Of a DNA stretch of 35,057 nucleotides, positions 19,645 to 29,228 are shown one piece after another. The stretch is from Coriobacteriia bacterium. Its GTDB lineage: Bacteria > Actinomycetota > Coriobacteriia > WRKU01 > WQUG01. The notes beneath the pieces were generated by a model, which worked only from the letters and a program-made list of their open reading frames with translations, made no database searches and was not told where the DNA came from. Position 1 is the first letter of the stretch, and each line of letters starts with the position of its first letter. Made by a program: the position numbers and the translations under genes. The stretch covers positions 1 through 35,057 of the forward strand of contig WQVN01000008.1 of the NCBI GenBank assembly GCA_009785795.1. The letters are read 5' to 3'.

Positions 19645-21093
19645 ATGACGAAAGTAAAGTTCCTATCGGGAGAATCTATCCCCCTCGAGATGCACAAAGT
19701 GCGCATGGTGCAAAAGGTTAATCTGCATCCTATTGAGGATCGTTTGGATGCAATGCAAGGAGCGGGCTTCAACACCTTCCTGTTAAAAAACCGCGATGTC
19801 TACCTAGATATGTTGACTGACAGTGGTGTTAACGCCATGAGCGACAATCAGTATGCTGCGATGTTTCAGGCAGATGACAGCTACGCGGGCTCAGAGACAT
19901 TCTACCGCCTAGAGGCAACGTTACAAGACATGTTTGATGTGACACACTTCTTGCCGGCTCACCAAGGGCGTGCCTGCGAAAGTATCATTTCAGAAATTTT
20001 AGTACAGCCTGATTCAACCGTACTAATGAACTATCACTTCACTACGTCGAAAGCACATATTACCTTGCGTGGTGGCAAAGTTGAAGAAATTATCATTGAT
20101 GAGGGTCTTAGCATCACCAGCGACCACCCCTTCAAGGGCAACATGGACATCGACAAGCTAAATGAGGCAATTAATCGACTGGGTGCTGACAACATCGCCT
20201 TTGTTCGCCTAGAGGCTGGAACCAATCTTATTGGTGGACAACCAATCTCATTGCAAAATATGCGAGAAGTAGCCAAAATTTGCCGCGATGCAAACATCAC
20301 CACTGTATTTGACGCAAGTCTTTTGGCAGATAACCTGTACTTCAATAAAGTGCGTGAAGCAGAATTTGCTGACGCTGACCTGCGTGATGTCACTCGCGAA
20401 ATGGGCAGACTCATGGATATCACCTACTTCTCTGGACGCAAACTAGGCTTTGCGCGCGGTGGTGGAATTCTGACAAGTGACGATACACTATTTACAAAGA
20501 TGCGCTCCCTAATTCCTTTGTACGAGGGCTTTCTTACCTACGGAGGAATGTCAGTTCGCGAAATGGAAGCTATGTCAGTTGGTCTTGAGGAGACTCTCGA
20601 CTTTGATGTGATTAGTCAGACTCCTATTTTTGTTGAGGCATTTACTGAGGAGCTCACTGCACGTGGCGTTCCCGTAGTGACGCCCCCAGGCGGTCTGGGT
20701 TGTCACGTAGATGCAACAGCGTTTTGCGATCATTTGGCACAACCTGAGTATCCTGCAGGTGCACTTGCTGCTGCTTTATTTATTTGTAGTGGTGTGCGTG
20801 CTATGGAGCGCGGTACCATGAGTGAAGAGCGCAGATCAGATGGTACAGAGCCTATGGCAGAAATGGAGCTAGTACGCCTTGCACTCCCCCGTCGCGTATT
20901 TACTCTGTCGCAGGTTAAATATGCAGCGGATCGTCTAGCCTGGCTGCACCAGAACCGTGAACTAATTGGCGGACTTGAGTTCTGCGAGGAACCAGAAGTG
21001 CTCCGCTTCTTCTTTGGTCGCCTGAAAGCTACGAGCGACTGGCCAGAAAAACTAGTCACAGCCTTCCGTGCCGACTTTGGAGATAGTCTATAA
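19645..21093 (+). CDS. Beta-eliminating lyase, tyrosine phenol-lyase/tryptophanase family
   Basis: 482 aa from ATG 19645 (SD-like AAGGAAG). LLTDSGVNAMSDNQ, SYAGSETFY, PAHQGR, FTTSKAH, GGQPISLQNMR, FSGRKLGFARGGG, SGVRAMERGTM, VRLALPRRVFT, LRFFFGRL. Track start at 19528 lies inside the T-box and is rejected. Confidence 0.88.
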   Translation: MTKVKFLSGESIPLEMHKVRMVQKVNLHPIEDRLDAMQGAGFNTFLLKNRDVYLDMLTDSGVNAMSDNQYAAMFQADDSYAGSETFYRLEATLQDMFDVTHFLPAHQGRACESIISEILVQPDSTVLMNYHFTTSKAHITLRGGKVEEIIIDEGLSITSDHPFKGNMDIDKLNEAINRLGADNIAFVRLEAGTNLIGGQPISLQNMREVAKICRDANITTVFDASLLADNLYFNKVREAEFADADLRDVTREMGRLMDITYFSGRKLGFARGGGILTSDDTLFTKMRSLIPLYEGFLTYGGMSVREMEAMSVGLEETLDFDVISQTPIFVEAFTEELTARGVPVVTPPGGLGCHVDATAFCDHLAQPEYPAGALAAALFICSGVRAMERGTMSEERRSDGTEPMAEMELVRLALPRRVFTLSQVKYAADRLAWLHQNRELIGGLEFCEEPEVLRFFFGRLKATSDWPEKLVTAFRADFGDSL

Positions 21094-21121
21094 CAATCAG
21101 TTTAATAATGGCTTTCGAACA

Positions 21122-21157
21122 AGTAAAAAGCTCCCGAATATTCGGGAGCTTTTTACT
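21122..21157. terminator. Bidirectional intrinsic terminator
   Basis: AGTAAAAAGCTCCCGAAT/ATTCGGGAGCTTTTTACT perfect inverted repeat between convergent genes, T tracts on both strands. Confidence 0.92.
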
Positions 21158-21173
21158 GTCCTCACGTAAGGCA

Positions 21174-22007
21174 TCACTCTATTTCAAGTGAGTCATTTTT
21201 ATTGCGGTTCATTCTTGAGAAATCCAAGCGTATAAACGAAATGGTAGATAGAAGCAGAAAAAGTACCCCAAATGCTGCAAGGATGAGAGCTGCGTGGACA
21301 GGCTCTATTGTGAAATCACCAACCTTGAAAGCCAATTCCTGCATGATGAGCTGTTCAGTTGGATCGCCCGTGCGCTCTAGCACGATTGACCTGAACAGGA
21401 TCACCGCGTACGTCATTGGATTAAAGTAGGCAACCGTTGTCAGAAAGTCATTGAGCATTGATAGAGGAATATAAGCTCCCGACAGAAACGTCATAGGCAT
21501 GGTTATTGCCATACTGACTGCTTGAAAAGTTTGTATGTTTTTAGCGCGCGTTGCAAGAAAAAGTCCGAAGCCTGCAAAAACCAATCCAACAAAAAGCATT
21601 GCAAGCAGTGCGTACAATATAGTTATAGGTGAACTAATGCGCAATCCAATAGCAAAGCCAACAACAAAGATGATAATTCCCTGCAAGGTTGCAACAGTTG
21701 CTGATGAGGCAAATTGTCCTATTGCTATGGTTAGTCGAGATACAGGCGAAACAAGAACTTCCCTCATAAAGCCTGAAGTCATATCATCAATTGTGTTGCT
21801 TGAGATACGTATTGCTGAGTCAAAAACAACAGCAATGATAATACCTGCCAACATAAATGAGATGGCATTTTCGATATAGTCGTTACGGAAAATTTCTGCA
21901 AAGACAAATATGAAGAAGAATGGAAACACAAGGTTGAAAATTAGTGCTGGCTTGTTGCGCCAAAAAGCTCTAATGTTGCGCTTCCAAAGGGCGAAGATGA
22001 CGGTCAT
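21174..22007 (-). CDS. ABC-2 type transporter permease (DrrB-like)
   Basis: 277 aa; multiple TM segments; FMREVLVSPVSRLTIAIGQ and MPMTFLSGAYIPLSMLNDFLTTVAYFNPMTYAV motifs. Confidence 0.88.
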   Translation of the reverse strand: MTVIFALWKRNIRAFWRNKPALIFNLVFPFFFIFVFAEIFRNDYIENAISFMLAGIIIAVVFDSAIRISSNTIDDMTSGFMREVLVSPVSRLTIAIGQFASSATVATLQGIIIFVVGFAIGLRISSPITILYALLAMLFVGLVFAGFGLFLATRAKNIQTFQAVSMAITMPMTFLSGAYIPLSMLNDFLTTVAYFNPMTYAVILFRSIVLERTGDPTEQLIMQELAFKVGDFTIEPVHAALILAAFGVLFLLLSTISFIRLDFSRMNRNKNDSLEIE

Positions 22008-22954
22008 CAGGCATCGCCTCCTTCCCTGATTTCGCGTCCTGTTATTTCCAAAAAGACATCATTGAGGGTGCCTTTACGTATTTCAATATCAGTAATATCT
22101 TTTCTGCATTCTGCAAGAACATGCAATAGACTTGCATTATCATCAACATCAATTCGATGGAATTTTTCTTTGACAGCAAAAGTCATTTCGTGCTGAGTGA
22201 GTAATTTTTCAAGAAACGCAGGGTTGCTTGTTGTCACATAGGCACGATCCTTTGTATATTGTTTTTTGAGGCCAAATGGCGTGTCATGAGCGATGATTTC
22301 ACCATGATCCATAATGGCAACTGAATCACAAATCTCGGCTTCATCCATGTAGTGTGTTGTCAAAAACATGGTGATATTCTTTTCTTTTTGCAGCTGCAGA
22401 ATATATTCCCATACGTGAGCACGTGTTTGCGGATCAAGGCCTGCAGTAGGCTCATCCAAAAACAATACGCGAGGATAATGAATCAGTCCGCGTGCGATTT
22501 CAACACGTCTCTTCATACCGCCAGAAAGTGCTGATACTGAGCGTTTGCGCCAGTCAAGCAAATCAACTAAAGTTAGAACAAATTCGATACGCTCTTCAAT
22601 TTCTGCACGCGGCACACCATAAAAGACGCAGTGCATACGCAAGTTTTCCTCTATGGTCATTTTTAGGTCAAGCGTACACTCCTGAAAGACGATGCCAATG
22701 TTTGAGCGAACAGCGCTCTTCTGTGTGGCGACATCATTTCCTCCGATGTATAACTCTCCATCATAACCGTCATAGATGGTACAGAGCGTATTAATTGTTG
22801 TCGATTTGCCAGCTCCATTTGGTCCAAGGAATGCAAAAATTGATCCTTCGGCAACATCAAAGCTAATATCTCGCACCGCAGTAAAATTGCCGTAGCGTTT
22901 CGTAAAGTTCTTAACCTCAATTATTGGTCGCTTTGCAGCATTTTCTGTCATCAT
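22007..22954 (-). CDS. ABC transporter ATP-binding protein (DrrA-like)
   Basis: 315 aa; FLGPNGAGKSTTINTLCTIYDGYDG, LSGGMKRRVEIARGLIHYPRVLFLDEPTAGLDPQTR. Confidence 0.92.
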   Translation of the reverse strand: MMTENAAKRPIIEVKNFTKRYGNFTAVRDISFDVAEGSIFAFLGPNGAGKSTTINTLCTIYDGYDGELYIGGNDVATQKSAVRSNIGIVFQECTLDLKMTIEENLRMHCVFYGVPRAEIEERIEFVLTLVDLLDWRKRSVSALSGGMKRRVEIARGLIHYPRVLFLDEPTAGLDPQTRAHVWEYILQLQKEKNITMFLTTHYMDEAEICDSVAIMDHGEIIAHDTPFGLKKQYTKDRAYVTTSNPAFLEKLLTQHEMTFAVKEKFHRIDVDDNASLLHVLAECRKDITDIEIRKGTLNDVFLEITGREIREGGDA

Positions 22955-22997
22955 AGGTGATTCTTCCCTATTTCCTTTCTTGGCACGAATTTATAAA

Positions 22998-23013
22998 GCC
23001 CTCTGTCGAGGGC
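22998..23013 (-). terminator. Hairpin terminator downstream of tRNA-Glu
   Basis: Minus strand GCCCTC-GACA-GAGGGC followed by TTTATAAAT. Confidence 0.7.
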
Positions 23014-23022
23014 ATTATAGAC

Positions 23023-23099
23023 TGGTACCCCGTATGGGATTCGAACCCACGATCTCCGCCTTGAGAGGGCGGCGTCCTAAACCGCTAGACTAACGGGGC
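23023..23099 (-). tRNA. tRNA-Glu (CTC)
   Basis: Minus strand GCCCCGT...ACGGGGT-A-CCA; anticodon arm CCGCC-CTCTCAA-GGCGG gives CTC; T-loop GTGGG-TTCGAAT-CCCAT. Confidence 0.95.
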
Positions 23100-23135
23100 C
23101 TTTAGAATGTGCGTTACAAACAACGCCAATGCAAC

Positions 23136-23366
23136 CTACGGCCAGATCATCATAAGAACAAGTAGCGAAAGAATGAAAACAATCGCTGCAACAATCGTTG
23201 CACGATTAAGGTTCTTTTCAATAATGCCTGTTCCCACAGATGATTGGATGCCACTAAAAGCATCAGATAAACCTGTTCCTTTGCCAGAATGCATCAATAC
23301 CAAAATTATCAGAGCGATTCCAGAAATCGCCCAAATTGCAATTACTATACCTAGTAGTAGACTCAC
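23136..23366 (-). CDS. secG: Preprotein translocase subunit SecG
   Basis: 76 aa, two TM segments, LMHSGKGTGLSDAFSG motif. Confidence 0.93.
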   Translation of the reverse strand: MSLLLGIVIAIWAISGIALIILVLMHSGKGTGLSDAFSGIQSSVGTGIIEKNLNRATIVAAIVFILSLLVLMMIWP

Positions 23367-23409
23367 GTTTTACTCCTCAAAAGTGTTACAAAAACCAATT
23401 GGCAACTTA

Positions 23410-24969
23410 CTAGTTTACCACCAAATTTTGCCCTGTCCACATTTTAGACGGTTCAATACCTAAGATGTGTGCAACTGTGGGTGCAATGTCAGCCAAAGTG
23501 CCACCATCTTTCAGTGATTGCACATTACTGTCAGCAACAATTAGGGGAACAGGATTCGAAGTGTGTGCAGTATAATCGCCGCCTTGATTATCGCGCATTT
23601 GCTCGGCATTTCCATGATCGGCAGTAATCAGCAAAGTACCACCTGCAGCACGAAAGGCATCAGCAACTCGTCCCAACTCGCGATCAACAGCTTCAATGGC
23701 TGTCACCGCAGCATCAAAGTCACCCGTATGTCCCACCATATCTCCGTTTGCATAGTTGACAATGTAGACGTCAGCGGCATCTGCCTGCACAGCTGCAATT
23801 AGAGCACCAGTAACTTTAATGGCACTCATTTCAGGCTGCAGGTCATACGTTGCAACGTATGGAGATGGAATCAATACACGCTCTTCACCAGCTTTCGAAG
23901 CCTCTACTCCGCCATTGAGAAAAAAGGTTACATGAGCATATTTTTCCGTTTCTGCGATTTTCATCTGACGCAAACCCGCACCCGACAATATATCAGACAG
24001 AGTGTCTTGTACGTAGGTTTTTGGAAAGGCGATGGGCAAATCAAGAGAGGCATCATATTCAGTCATGCAAACTGCATTAATCGTGGGATGTGTGTCTCCC
24101 CTATCAAAACTGTCAAAATTTGCATCTGCTAGGCTGTGCATAATTTGACGCGCTCTGTCAGGGCGAAAATTGAACATAGTCAAGCAATCGCCACTTGAAA
24201 GTTGTGCGACATTGCAAGATTTGCCAGCGGCAGGTTCGACAACAATGATAGGTTCGACAAATTCATCAGTAATACCACGCACGTAGCTGTCTTGAATGGC
24301 TGCAACAACACCAACAGGTTCTACTTGCTGACCCTCACCCAAAACTATCGCACGATACGCACGTGCCGTCCTATCCCAACGCTTATCACGATCCATGCCA
24401 TAATAACGTCCCATCACAGTGGCAAGATAGACATGGACATCTGTAAAGTTCCTTATAAAATCTTGCAGGTCAGTTAAATAGTTAGCACCTGATGTTGGGG
24501 AAACATCGCGTCCGTCAAGCAGTGCATGAATAGCAACATCTTTTGCACCGCGATTTATCGCCAGCTCGATCAAAGCCTTCAAATGTGAAATATGGCTGTG
24601 AACACCACCATCTGACAGCAGGCCCAACAGATGGATAGTTGCACCTTGCGTCGCCGCAGCGTCAAAGGCCTCAATCAGTACTTGGTTTTCAAATAATGAG
24701 CCATCTGCAATGGCGCGATTGATGCGTGATAACTCCTGATATACGCAGCGCCCTGCCCCCAGATTCAGGTGCCCCACTTCAGAGTTGCCCATCTGTCCTT
24801 CAGGCAAGCCAACCGCTTCTCCGCTTGCTGCAAGTGTTGTGTGAGGCTGTGTTTTCCATAGGTTGTCAAGAACAGGGGTGTGTGCTGCCAAAACGGCATT
24901 GCTGCGCAAATTGTCACAGCCTGCCCCGTAGGCAAACCCATCCATAATTATTAGACCAAGCGGACGCAC
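23410..24969 (-). CDS. gpmI: 2,3-bisphosphoglycerate-independent phosphoglycerate mutase
   Basis: LIIMDGFAYG, QMGNSEVGHLNLGAGR, LLSDGGVHSHISHL, HALLDGRDVSPTSG, ITADHGNAEQM. Confidence 0.97.
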   Translation of the reverse strand: MRPLGLIIMDGFAYGAGCDNLRSNAVLAAHTPVLDNLWKTQPHTTLAASGEAVGLPEGQMGNSEVGHLNLGAGRCVYQELSRINRAIADGSLFENQVLIEAFDAAATQGATIHLLGLLSDGGVHSHISHLKALIELAINRGAKDVAIHALLDGRDVSPTSGANYLTDLQDFIRNFTDVHVYLATVMGRYYGMDRDKRWDRTARAYRAIVLGEGQQVEPVGVVAAIQDSYVRGITDEFVEPIIVVEPAAGKSCNVAQLSSGDCLTMFNFRPDRARQIMHSLADANFDSFDRGDTHPTINAVCMTEYDASLDLPIAFPKTYVQDTLSDILSGAGLRQMKIAETEKYAHVTFFLNGGVEASKAGEERVLIPSPYVATYDLQPEMSAIKVTGALIAAVQADAADVYIVNYANGDMVGHTGDFDAAVTAIEAVDRELGRVADAFRAAGGTLLITADHGNAEQMRDNQGGDYTAHTSNPVPLIVADSNVQSLKDGGTLADIAPTVAHILGIEPSKMWTGQNLVVN

Positions 24970-24987
24970 GGTAAAAGCAGCGCTTGA

Positions 24988-25758
24988 TTAGCGCATTGCT
25001 GCAGCAATGATAGGGATAAAGCTGTCTGCTGAAATTGCCGCACCGCCCACTAATGCTCCATCAATATTTGGCTCGGCAAAAATCAGCTCAGCATTGTCAC
25101 CCTTAACAGATCCACCGTACAGAATTCGAGTCTGTGCTGCAACGCTCTCGAGGCCAAACATATCATCTATAACATGACGAATGTGAGCACATACTTCTTC
25201 TGCCATGCGCGGAGTTGCCACTTTGCCCGTACCAATTGCCCATATTGGTTCATATGCAATTGTTACTTTTGACATGTCAGTTACATTCACACCTTTGAGT
25301 CCTGCACGAATCTGCTCTTCGATATATTCGAGTGTTTCTTCATCCTCGCGCACTTCAAGGCTCTCACCGCAACACAGAATGGGCAACAGATCGTTCTTTA
25401 GTGCAGCTCGCAGCTTCTTGCTGACGACCACATCATCCTCATCAAAGTATTCACGACGCTCACTGTGACCCAAAATCACATAATTAACTCGTGCAGCTTT
25501 AAGCATTGTGGGTGAAATTTCACCCGTGTAGGCACCAACATCCTCCCAATACATATTCTGTGCACCCAGCCCAATGCGCATCTTGTCAAAGTCAATCACC
25601 GTAGCAACACTGTGTATGGCTGTAAACGGCGGAGCAACAACAACCTCGACATTGTCAGAACCTCTGAAAAAATCATCAAGTCCCTGCATCAGTTGCACAC
25701 CCTGTGCGGCTGTCAGGTTCATTTTCCAATTGCCCACTACAAGTAGTTTACGTGACAT
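24988..25758 (-). CDS. tpiA: Triosephosphate isomerase
   Basis: MSRKLLVVGNWKMN; YVILGHSERREYFDE; IAYEPIWAIGTGKVA; ILYGGSVKGDNA. Start placed at 25758, not 25809. Confidence 0.97.
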   Translation of the reverse strand: MSRKLLVVGNWKMNLTAAQGVQLMQGLDDFFRGSDNVEVVVAPPFTAIHSVATVIDFDKMRIGLGAQNMYWEDVGAYTGEISPTMLKAARVNYVILGHSERREYFDEDDVVVSKKLRAALKNDLLPILCCGESLEVREDEETLEYIEEQIRAGLKGVNVTDMSKVTIAYEPIWAIGTGKVATPRMAEEVCAHIRHVIDDMFGLESVAAQTRILYGGSVKGDNAELIFAEPNIDGALVGGAAISADSFIPIIAAAMR

Positions 25759-25768
25759 GTCTGCTCCT

Positions 25769-26956
25769 TTATTTGTTGTCGAGTGCGTCCAAACCAGGCA
25801 GTACTGCACCCTCTACCAATCGCATGGATGCACCTCCACCTGTTGATACAAAAGTGACCATGTCCTCACAGCCAAACTTCTTCAACGCTGCCACGCTGTC
25901 GCCACCACCAATAACTGACACTGCACGATTATTGCGTCCAACAGCACGTGCCACATCACGCGTACCCTGCTCAAAAGGTCCAACTTCAAATACGCCCATG
26001 GGACCGTTCCAGTAAATAGTTCGTGCTCTGGCGATTTCTTGCTGGAACATCGCTCCTGTAGCAGGACCGATGTCTAGCCCCATCAGACCATCAGGAATCT
26101 CTTCGCGACCCACAATGAATGTCGTTGCATCCTCTGCGATTTCTGCAGCAACAACCAGATCAATCGGCAGTAGCAAATCACAGCCACACTCACGTGCCTT
26201 TTCAAGCATTTGACGTGCCTCATCAATCCATTCGTGTTCGACCAATGAATTGCCCACACCCAGACCTTTGGCTGCAATAAAGGTAAAGGCCATGCCACCG
26301 CCAATCAGCAGCTTGTCACAGGTTTCAAGCAATTTATTAATGATGCCAATCTTGTCAGATACTTTCGATCCGCCCAAAATCCCCACAAAGGGCTTCTCGG
26401 GCACAGCGAAAATATCGGTCATCATCTCGACTTCTTTTGCCAAGAGCAACCCAGATACCGCAGGTAGCAGTTCTGCAACCCCAACGGTTGAGGCATGGTC
26501 ACGGTGAGCTGTGCCAAAAGCGTCATTGACATAAATATCTGCCAGATTTGCCAATTTACGCGCAAACTCAGGATCCTTACTTTTTTCACCCGGATTAAAA
26601 CGTAAATTTTCTAACATTACAACATCGCCATCATTCATCGCCTGGGTAACTTCGTATGCTGCATTGTCAAGTTCGCCACCAGCAAAGGTGACTTTACGTC
26701 CCAACAAGCGTGACAAAGTTCCACAGATAGGCTCAAGTGAAAATTGCGGATCAGGTGCATCTGCAGGACGACCTAAATGACTGCATAGGATTACGCGGGC
26801 GTGATGGTCTGCCAAATAGCGAATCGTAGGTAAGGCTGCTCGAATACGTGTATCATCAGCTACCACGCCATCTGCAATGGGCACATTGAAGTCCACACGT
26901 ACCAATACGTGTTGTCCCGCTACTTCGATATCTCTTACGGTCTTTTTAGTATTCAT
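25769..26956 (-). CDS. pgk: Phosphoglycerate kinase
   Basis: HVLVRVDFNVPIADGVVADDTRIRAALPTI; LGGSKVSDKIGII; GGGDSVAAL; FVSTGGGASMRLVEG. Confidence 0.98.
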   Translation of the reverse strand: MNTKKTVRDIEVAGQHVLVRVDFNVPIADGVVADDTRIRAALPTIRYLADHHARVILCSHLGRPADAPDPQFSLEPICGTLSRLLGRKVTFAGGELDNAAYEVTQAMNDGDVVMLENLRFNPGEKSKDPEFARKLANLADIYVNDAFGTAHRDHASTVGVAELLPAVSGLLLAKEVEMMTDIFAVPEKPFVGILGGSKVSDKIGIINKLLETCDKLLIGGGMAFTFIAAKGLGVGNSLVEHEWIDEARQMLEKARECGCDLLLPIDLVVAAEIAEDATTFIVGREEIPDGLMGLDIGPATGAMFQQEIARARTIYWNGPMGVFEVGPFEQGTRDVARAVGRNNRAVSVIGGGDSVAALKKFGCEDMVTFVSTGGGASMRLVEGAVLPGLDALDNK

Positions 26957-27073
26957 AAGCCCGACCCTTCTTTTCTGGCATTACCCTGCACGTGATGCGG
27001 AGCTTCAATGCAATAAGTAGACTTCTGTCCAAATAACTAAACCCAAGTTAATCCTAGAGATAGTCAGAATGAT

Positions 27074-28081
27074 CTACTTCATCATCAACTTCGCCAAATC
27101 AATAACACGACAAGAATAGCCATATTCATTGTCATACCAGCTTACACATTTAACAAAAGTACCCGAACCGCCACCCATGACCATAGTCTGCAGCGAGTCA
27201 AATACAGAACTTGCAGGATTACCGACAACATCAATGGATACGATGGGATCCTCACAGTACTCCAGATAGCCCTTCATGGGCCCCTCTGCCGCTTCTTTCA
27301 TTGCCGCGTTGATTTCCTCACGTGTCGCAGGCTTATCTAAAATGCAGACCAAATCCACAACAGATCCATCAGGAGTCGGCACACGCATCGACATGCCATC
27401 CAACTTGCCCTTCATGTCTGGCAGTACCAGTCCGATAGCCTTTGCAGCACCCGTTGATGTTGGAATGACAGACACAGCTCCTGCACGTGCTCGGCGTAAA
27501 TCACTATGTGGTGCATCCAGCATGACTTGGTCATTGGTATAGGAATGAATAGTGTTCATAAAACCTTCGCGCAAACCAAATTTATCACGCAAGACTTTTG
27601 CAAAAGGCGCTAAGCAATTAGTGGTACACGATGCATTCGATACAATGAAGTGCTTTTCTGGATCATACTCGTTCTCGTTTACACCTAATACAACAGTAAG
27701 ATCTTCATTTTTCGCAGGTGCAGAAATTATGACACGTTGCGCGCCAGCATCAATATGAGCACGTGCCTTGTTGGCATCAGTAAAGAATCCTGTAGATTCA
27801 ACAACTAGCTGGACGCCATCTGCACCCCAACTCAAATCAGCAGGGTTACGTTCAGCACTCACTTTTACCAGTTGGTCATCAACAGTAAATCCACCATCAA
27901 TTACCTGAATCTCTTTGTCGAATTTCCCATGGACTGAATCGTATTTTAACAGGTGAGCAAGAGTAGTTGGGTCAGTCAAGTCATTGACCGATACCACCTC
28001 TACCTCTGGATCATCCCACGCTACACGAAACGCTAAACGTCCAATTCTCCCAAAGCCGTTGATGCCAATTTTGATTGCCAT
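27074..28081 (-). CDS. gap: Glyceraldehyde-3-phosphate dehydrogenase, type I
   Basis: IKIGINGFGRIGRLAFR; SNASCTTNCLAPFAKVL; SWYDNEYGYSCRVIDL. Confidence 0.98.
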   Translation of the reverse strand: MAIKIGINGFGRIGRLAFRVAWDDPEVEVVSVNDLTDPTTLAHLLKYDSVHGKFDKEIQVIDGGFTVDDQLVKVSAERNPADLSWGADGVQLVVESTGFFTDANKARAHIDAGAQRVIISAPAKNEDLTVVLGVNENEYDPEKHFIVSNASCTTNCLAPFAKVLRDKFGLREGFMNTIHSYTNDQVMLDAPHSDLRRARAGAVSVIPTSTGAAKAIGLVLPDMKGKLDGMSMRVPTPDGSVVDLVCILDKPATREEINAAMKEAAEGPMKGYLEYCEDPIVSIDVVGNPASSVFDSLQTMVMGGGSGTFVKCVSWYDNEYGYSCRVIDLAKLMMK

Positions 28082-28168
28082 TAATAGATCCCTTCACGAA
28101 AAAAGAAAGCGGTGACCGTCCAGCAGTCAACCACGCTCAACAATACCCCTTGAGTATACCAAACAAGA

Positions 28169-29215
28169 TTACTTTTGAGTGTCCTTATCGTCAGCCTTCA
28201 CAACAACGGGCATTCCTTCAAGGGCAGGTACTAAATCCTCTTCGTTGTCACCATTAGAGCGTCGTGTAGCAATGGCTTCTGCTGAAATCATGCCACCAAT
28301 AAGCAATACTGCACCCAGCAGTTCACGTCCAGGAACCGTTCCTGCAGCAGACCATCCAAAAATACCACCAAATACAGGTTCAAGTACCAAAATCAGAGCA
28401 ACGCGCGCAGGCGAAAGAAGCTTTTGTGCCCAAGTCTGCACGACAAATGCCAGTGATGAGCCCAAAATACCCGTAACCAGTATTGCAAACCATACCATCT
28501 GTCCCTGTGGCAATCCTGCAGCTTCACCCGTAATTATTGATCCAAAGGCCGACACCATCGCAACAACACCCAATTGAATCACGGCAAGTGTCGTAGTCGA
28601 ATGTTTTCGACTCGTAAGGCCAAGAATTATCATGTGCGCAGTATAGGCAAAGGCAGCCATTAGCACTAAGGTATCTCCCAGTACCCAATCAACGAGCCCA
28701 CCATCACTTAGATTAAGCCCTGACAGTGCCCACAAGCCTCCCACCGCAAAGATGACACCAAGACGAACTCCCCAGTTTGGAAGTCTTTTTCGCATTGCAG
28801 ACTGAGCGATGGGAACTAATATTACGTAAACACCCGTAAGGAACGCACTTCTCGCAGGTGTTGTACCACCCATTTCCGCAGGCAATAAACTTGCTGTTTG
28901 CAGTATGTAACCTAATGCCAAAAAGATGCTTGCACTCAGCCCCAACTTTACATTTTCTGCAGTCATTTTGCGTAAAATGTCAGGACGCAACAAGACGAGT
29001 ACTATAGTCGCAATGCCAAAGCGCATCGCAAGAAATGCATACATGGGATACTGCGCGATAGCATCAGCCATCAAAACAAAGGTGGAACCCCAAACAACGG
29101 CAATTAACAATAGAGCAAGTGCTGGTGCCACAGAGCTAAAACGCGGATGCCTTTTTGTCTTGTGCGCAAGTAGACGCACATATCGCGCCCGTGCCTGTAA
29201 GGTGTGCTTTGGCAT
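28169..29215 (-). CDS. EamA/DMT-family transporter
   Basis: 348 aa; about 10 TM segments; VVWGSTFVLMADAI and C-terminal LILVLEPVFGGIFGW motifs. Confidence 0.88.
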   Translation of the reverse strand: MPKHTLQARARYVRLLAHKTKRHPRFSSVAPALALLLIAVVWGSTFVLMADAIAQYPMYAFLAMRFGIATIVLVLLRPDILRKMTAENVKLGLSASIFLALGYILQTASLLPAEMGGTTPARSAFLTGVYVILVPIAQSAMRKRLPNWGVRLGVIFAVGGLWALSGLNLSDGGLVDWVLGDTLVLMAAFAYTAHMIILGLTSRKHSTTTLAVIQLGVVAMVSAFGSIITGEAAGLPQGQMVWFAILVTGILGSSLAFVVQTWAQKLLSPARVALILVLEPVFGGIFGWSAAGTVPGRELLGAVLLIGGMISAEAIATRRSNGDNEEDLVPALEGMPVVVKADDKDTQK

Positions 29216-29228
29216 TACATGCTACTAA

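Noticed and set aside
20391-20460. Loss of the catalytic PLP lysine in the lyase (SGRK instead of SGKK)
   Set aside because: From E. coli TnaA numbering (Lys269-Lys270, with Lys270 the PLP lysine), the second residue is the Schiff-base lysine and it is retained; only its neighbour is Arg.
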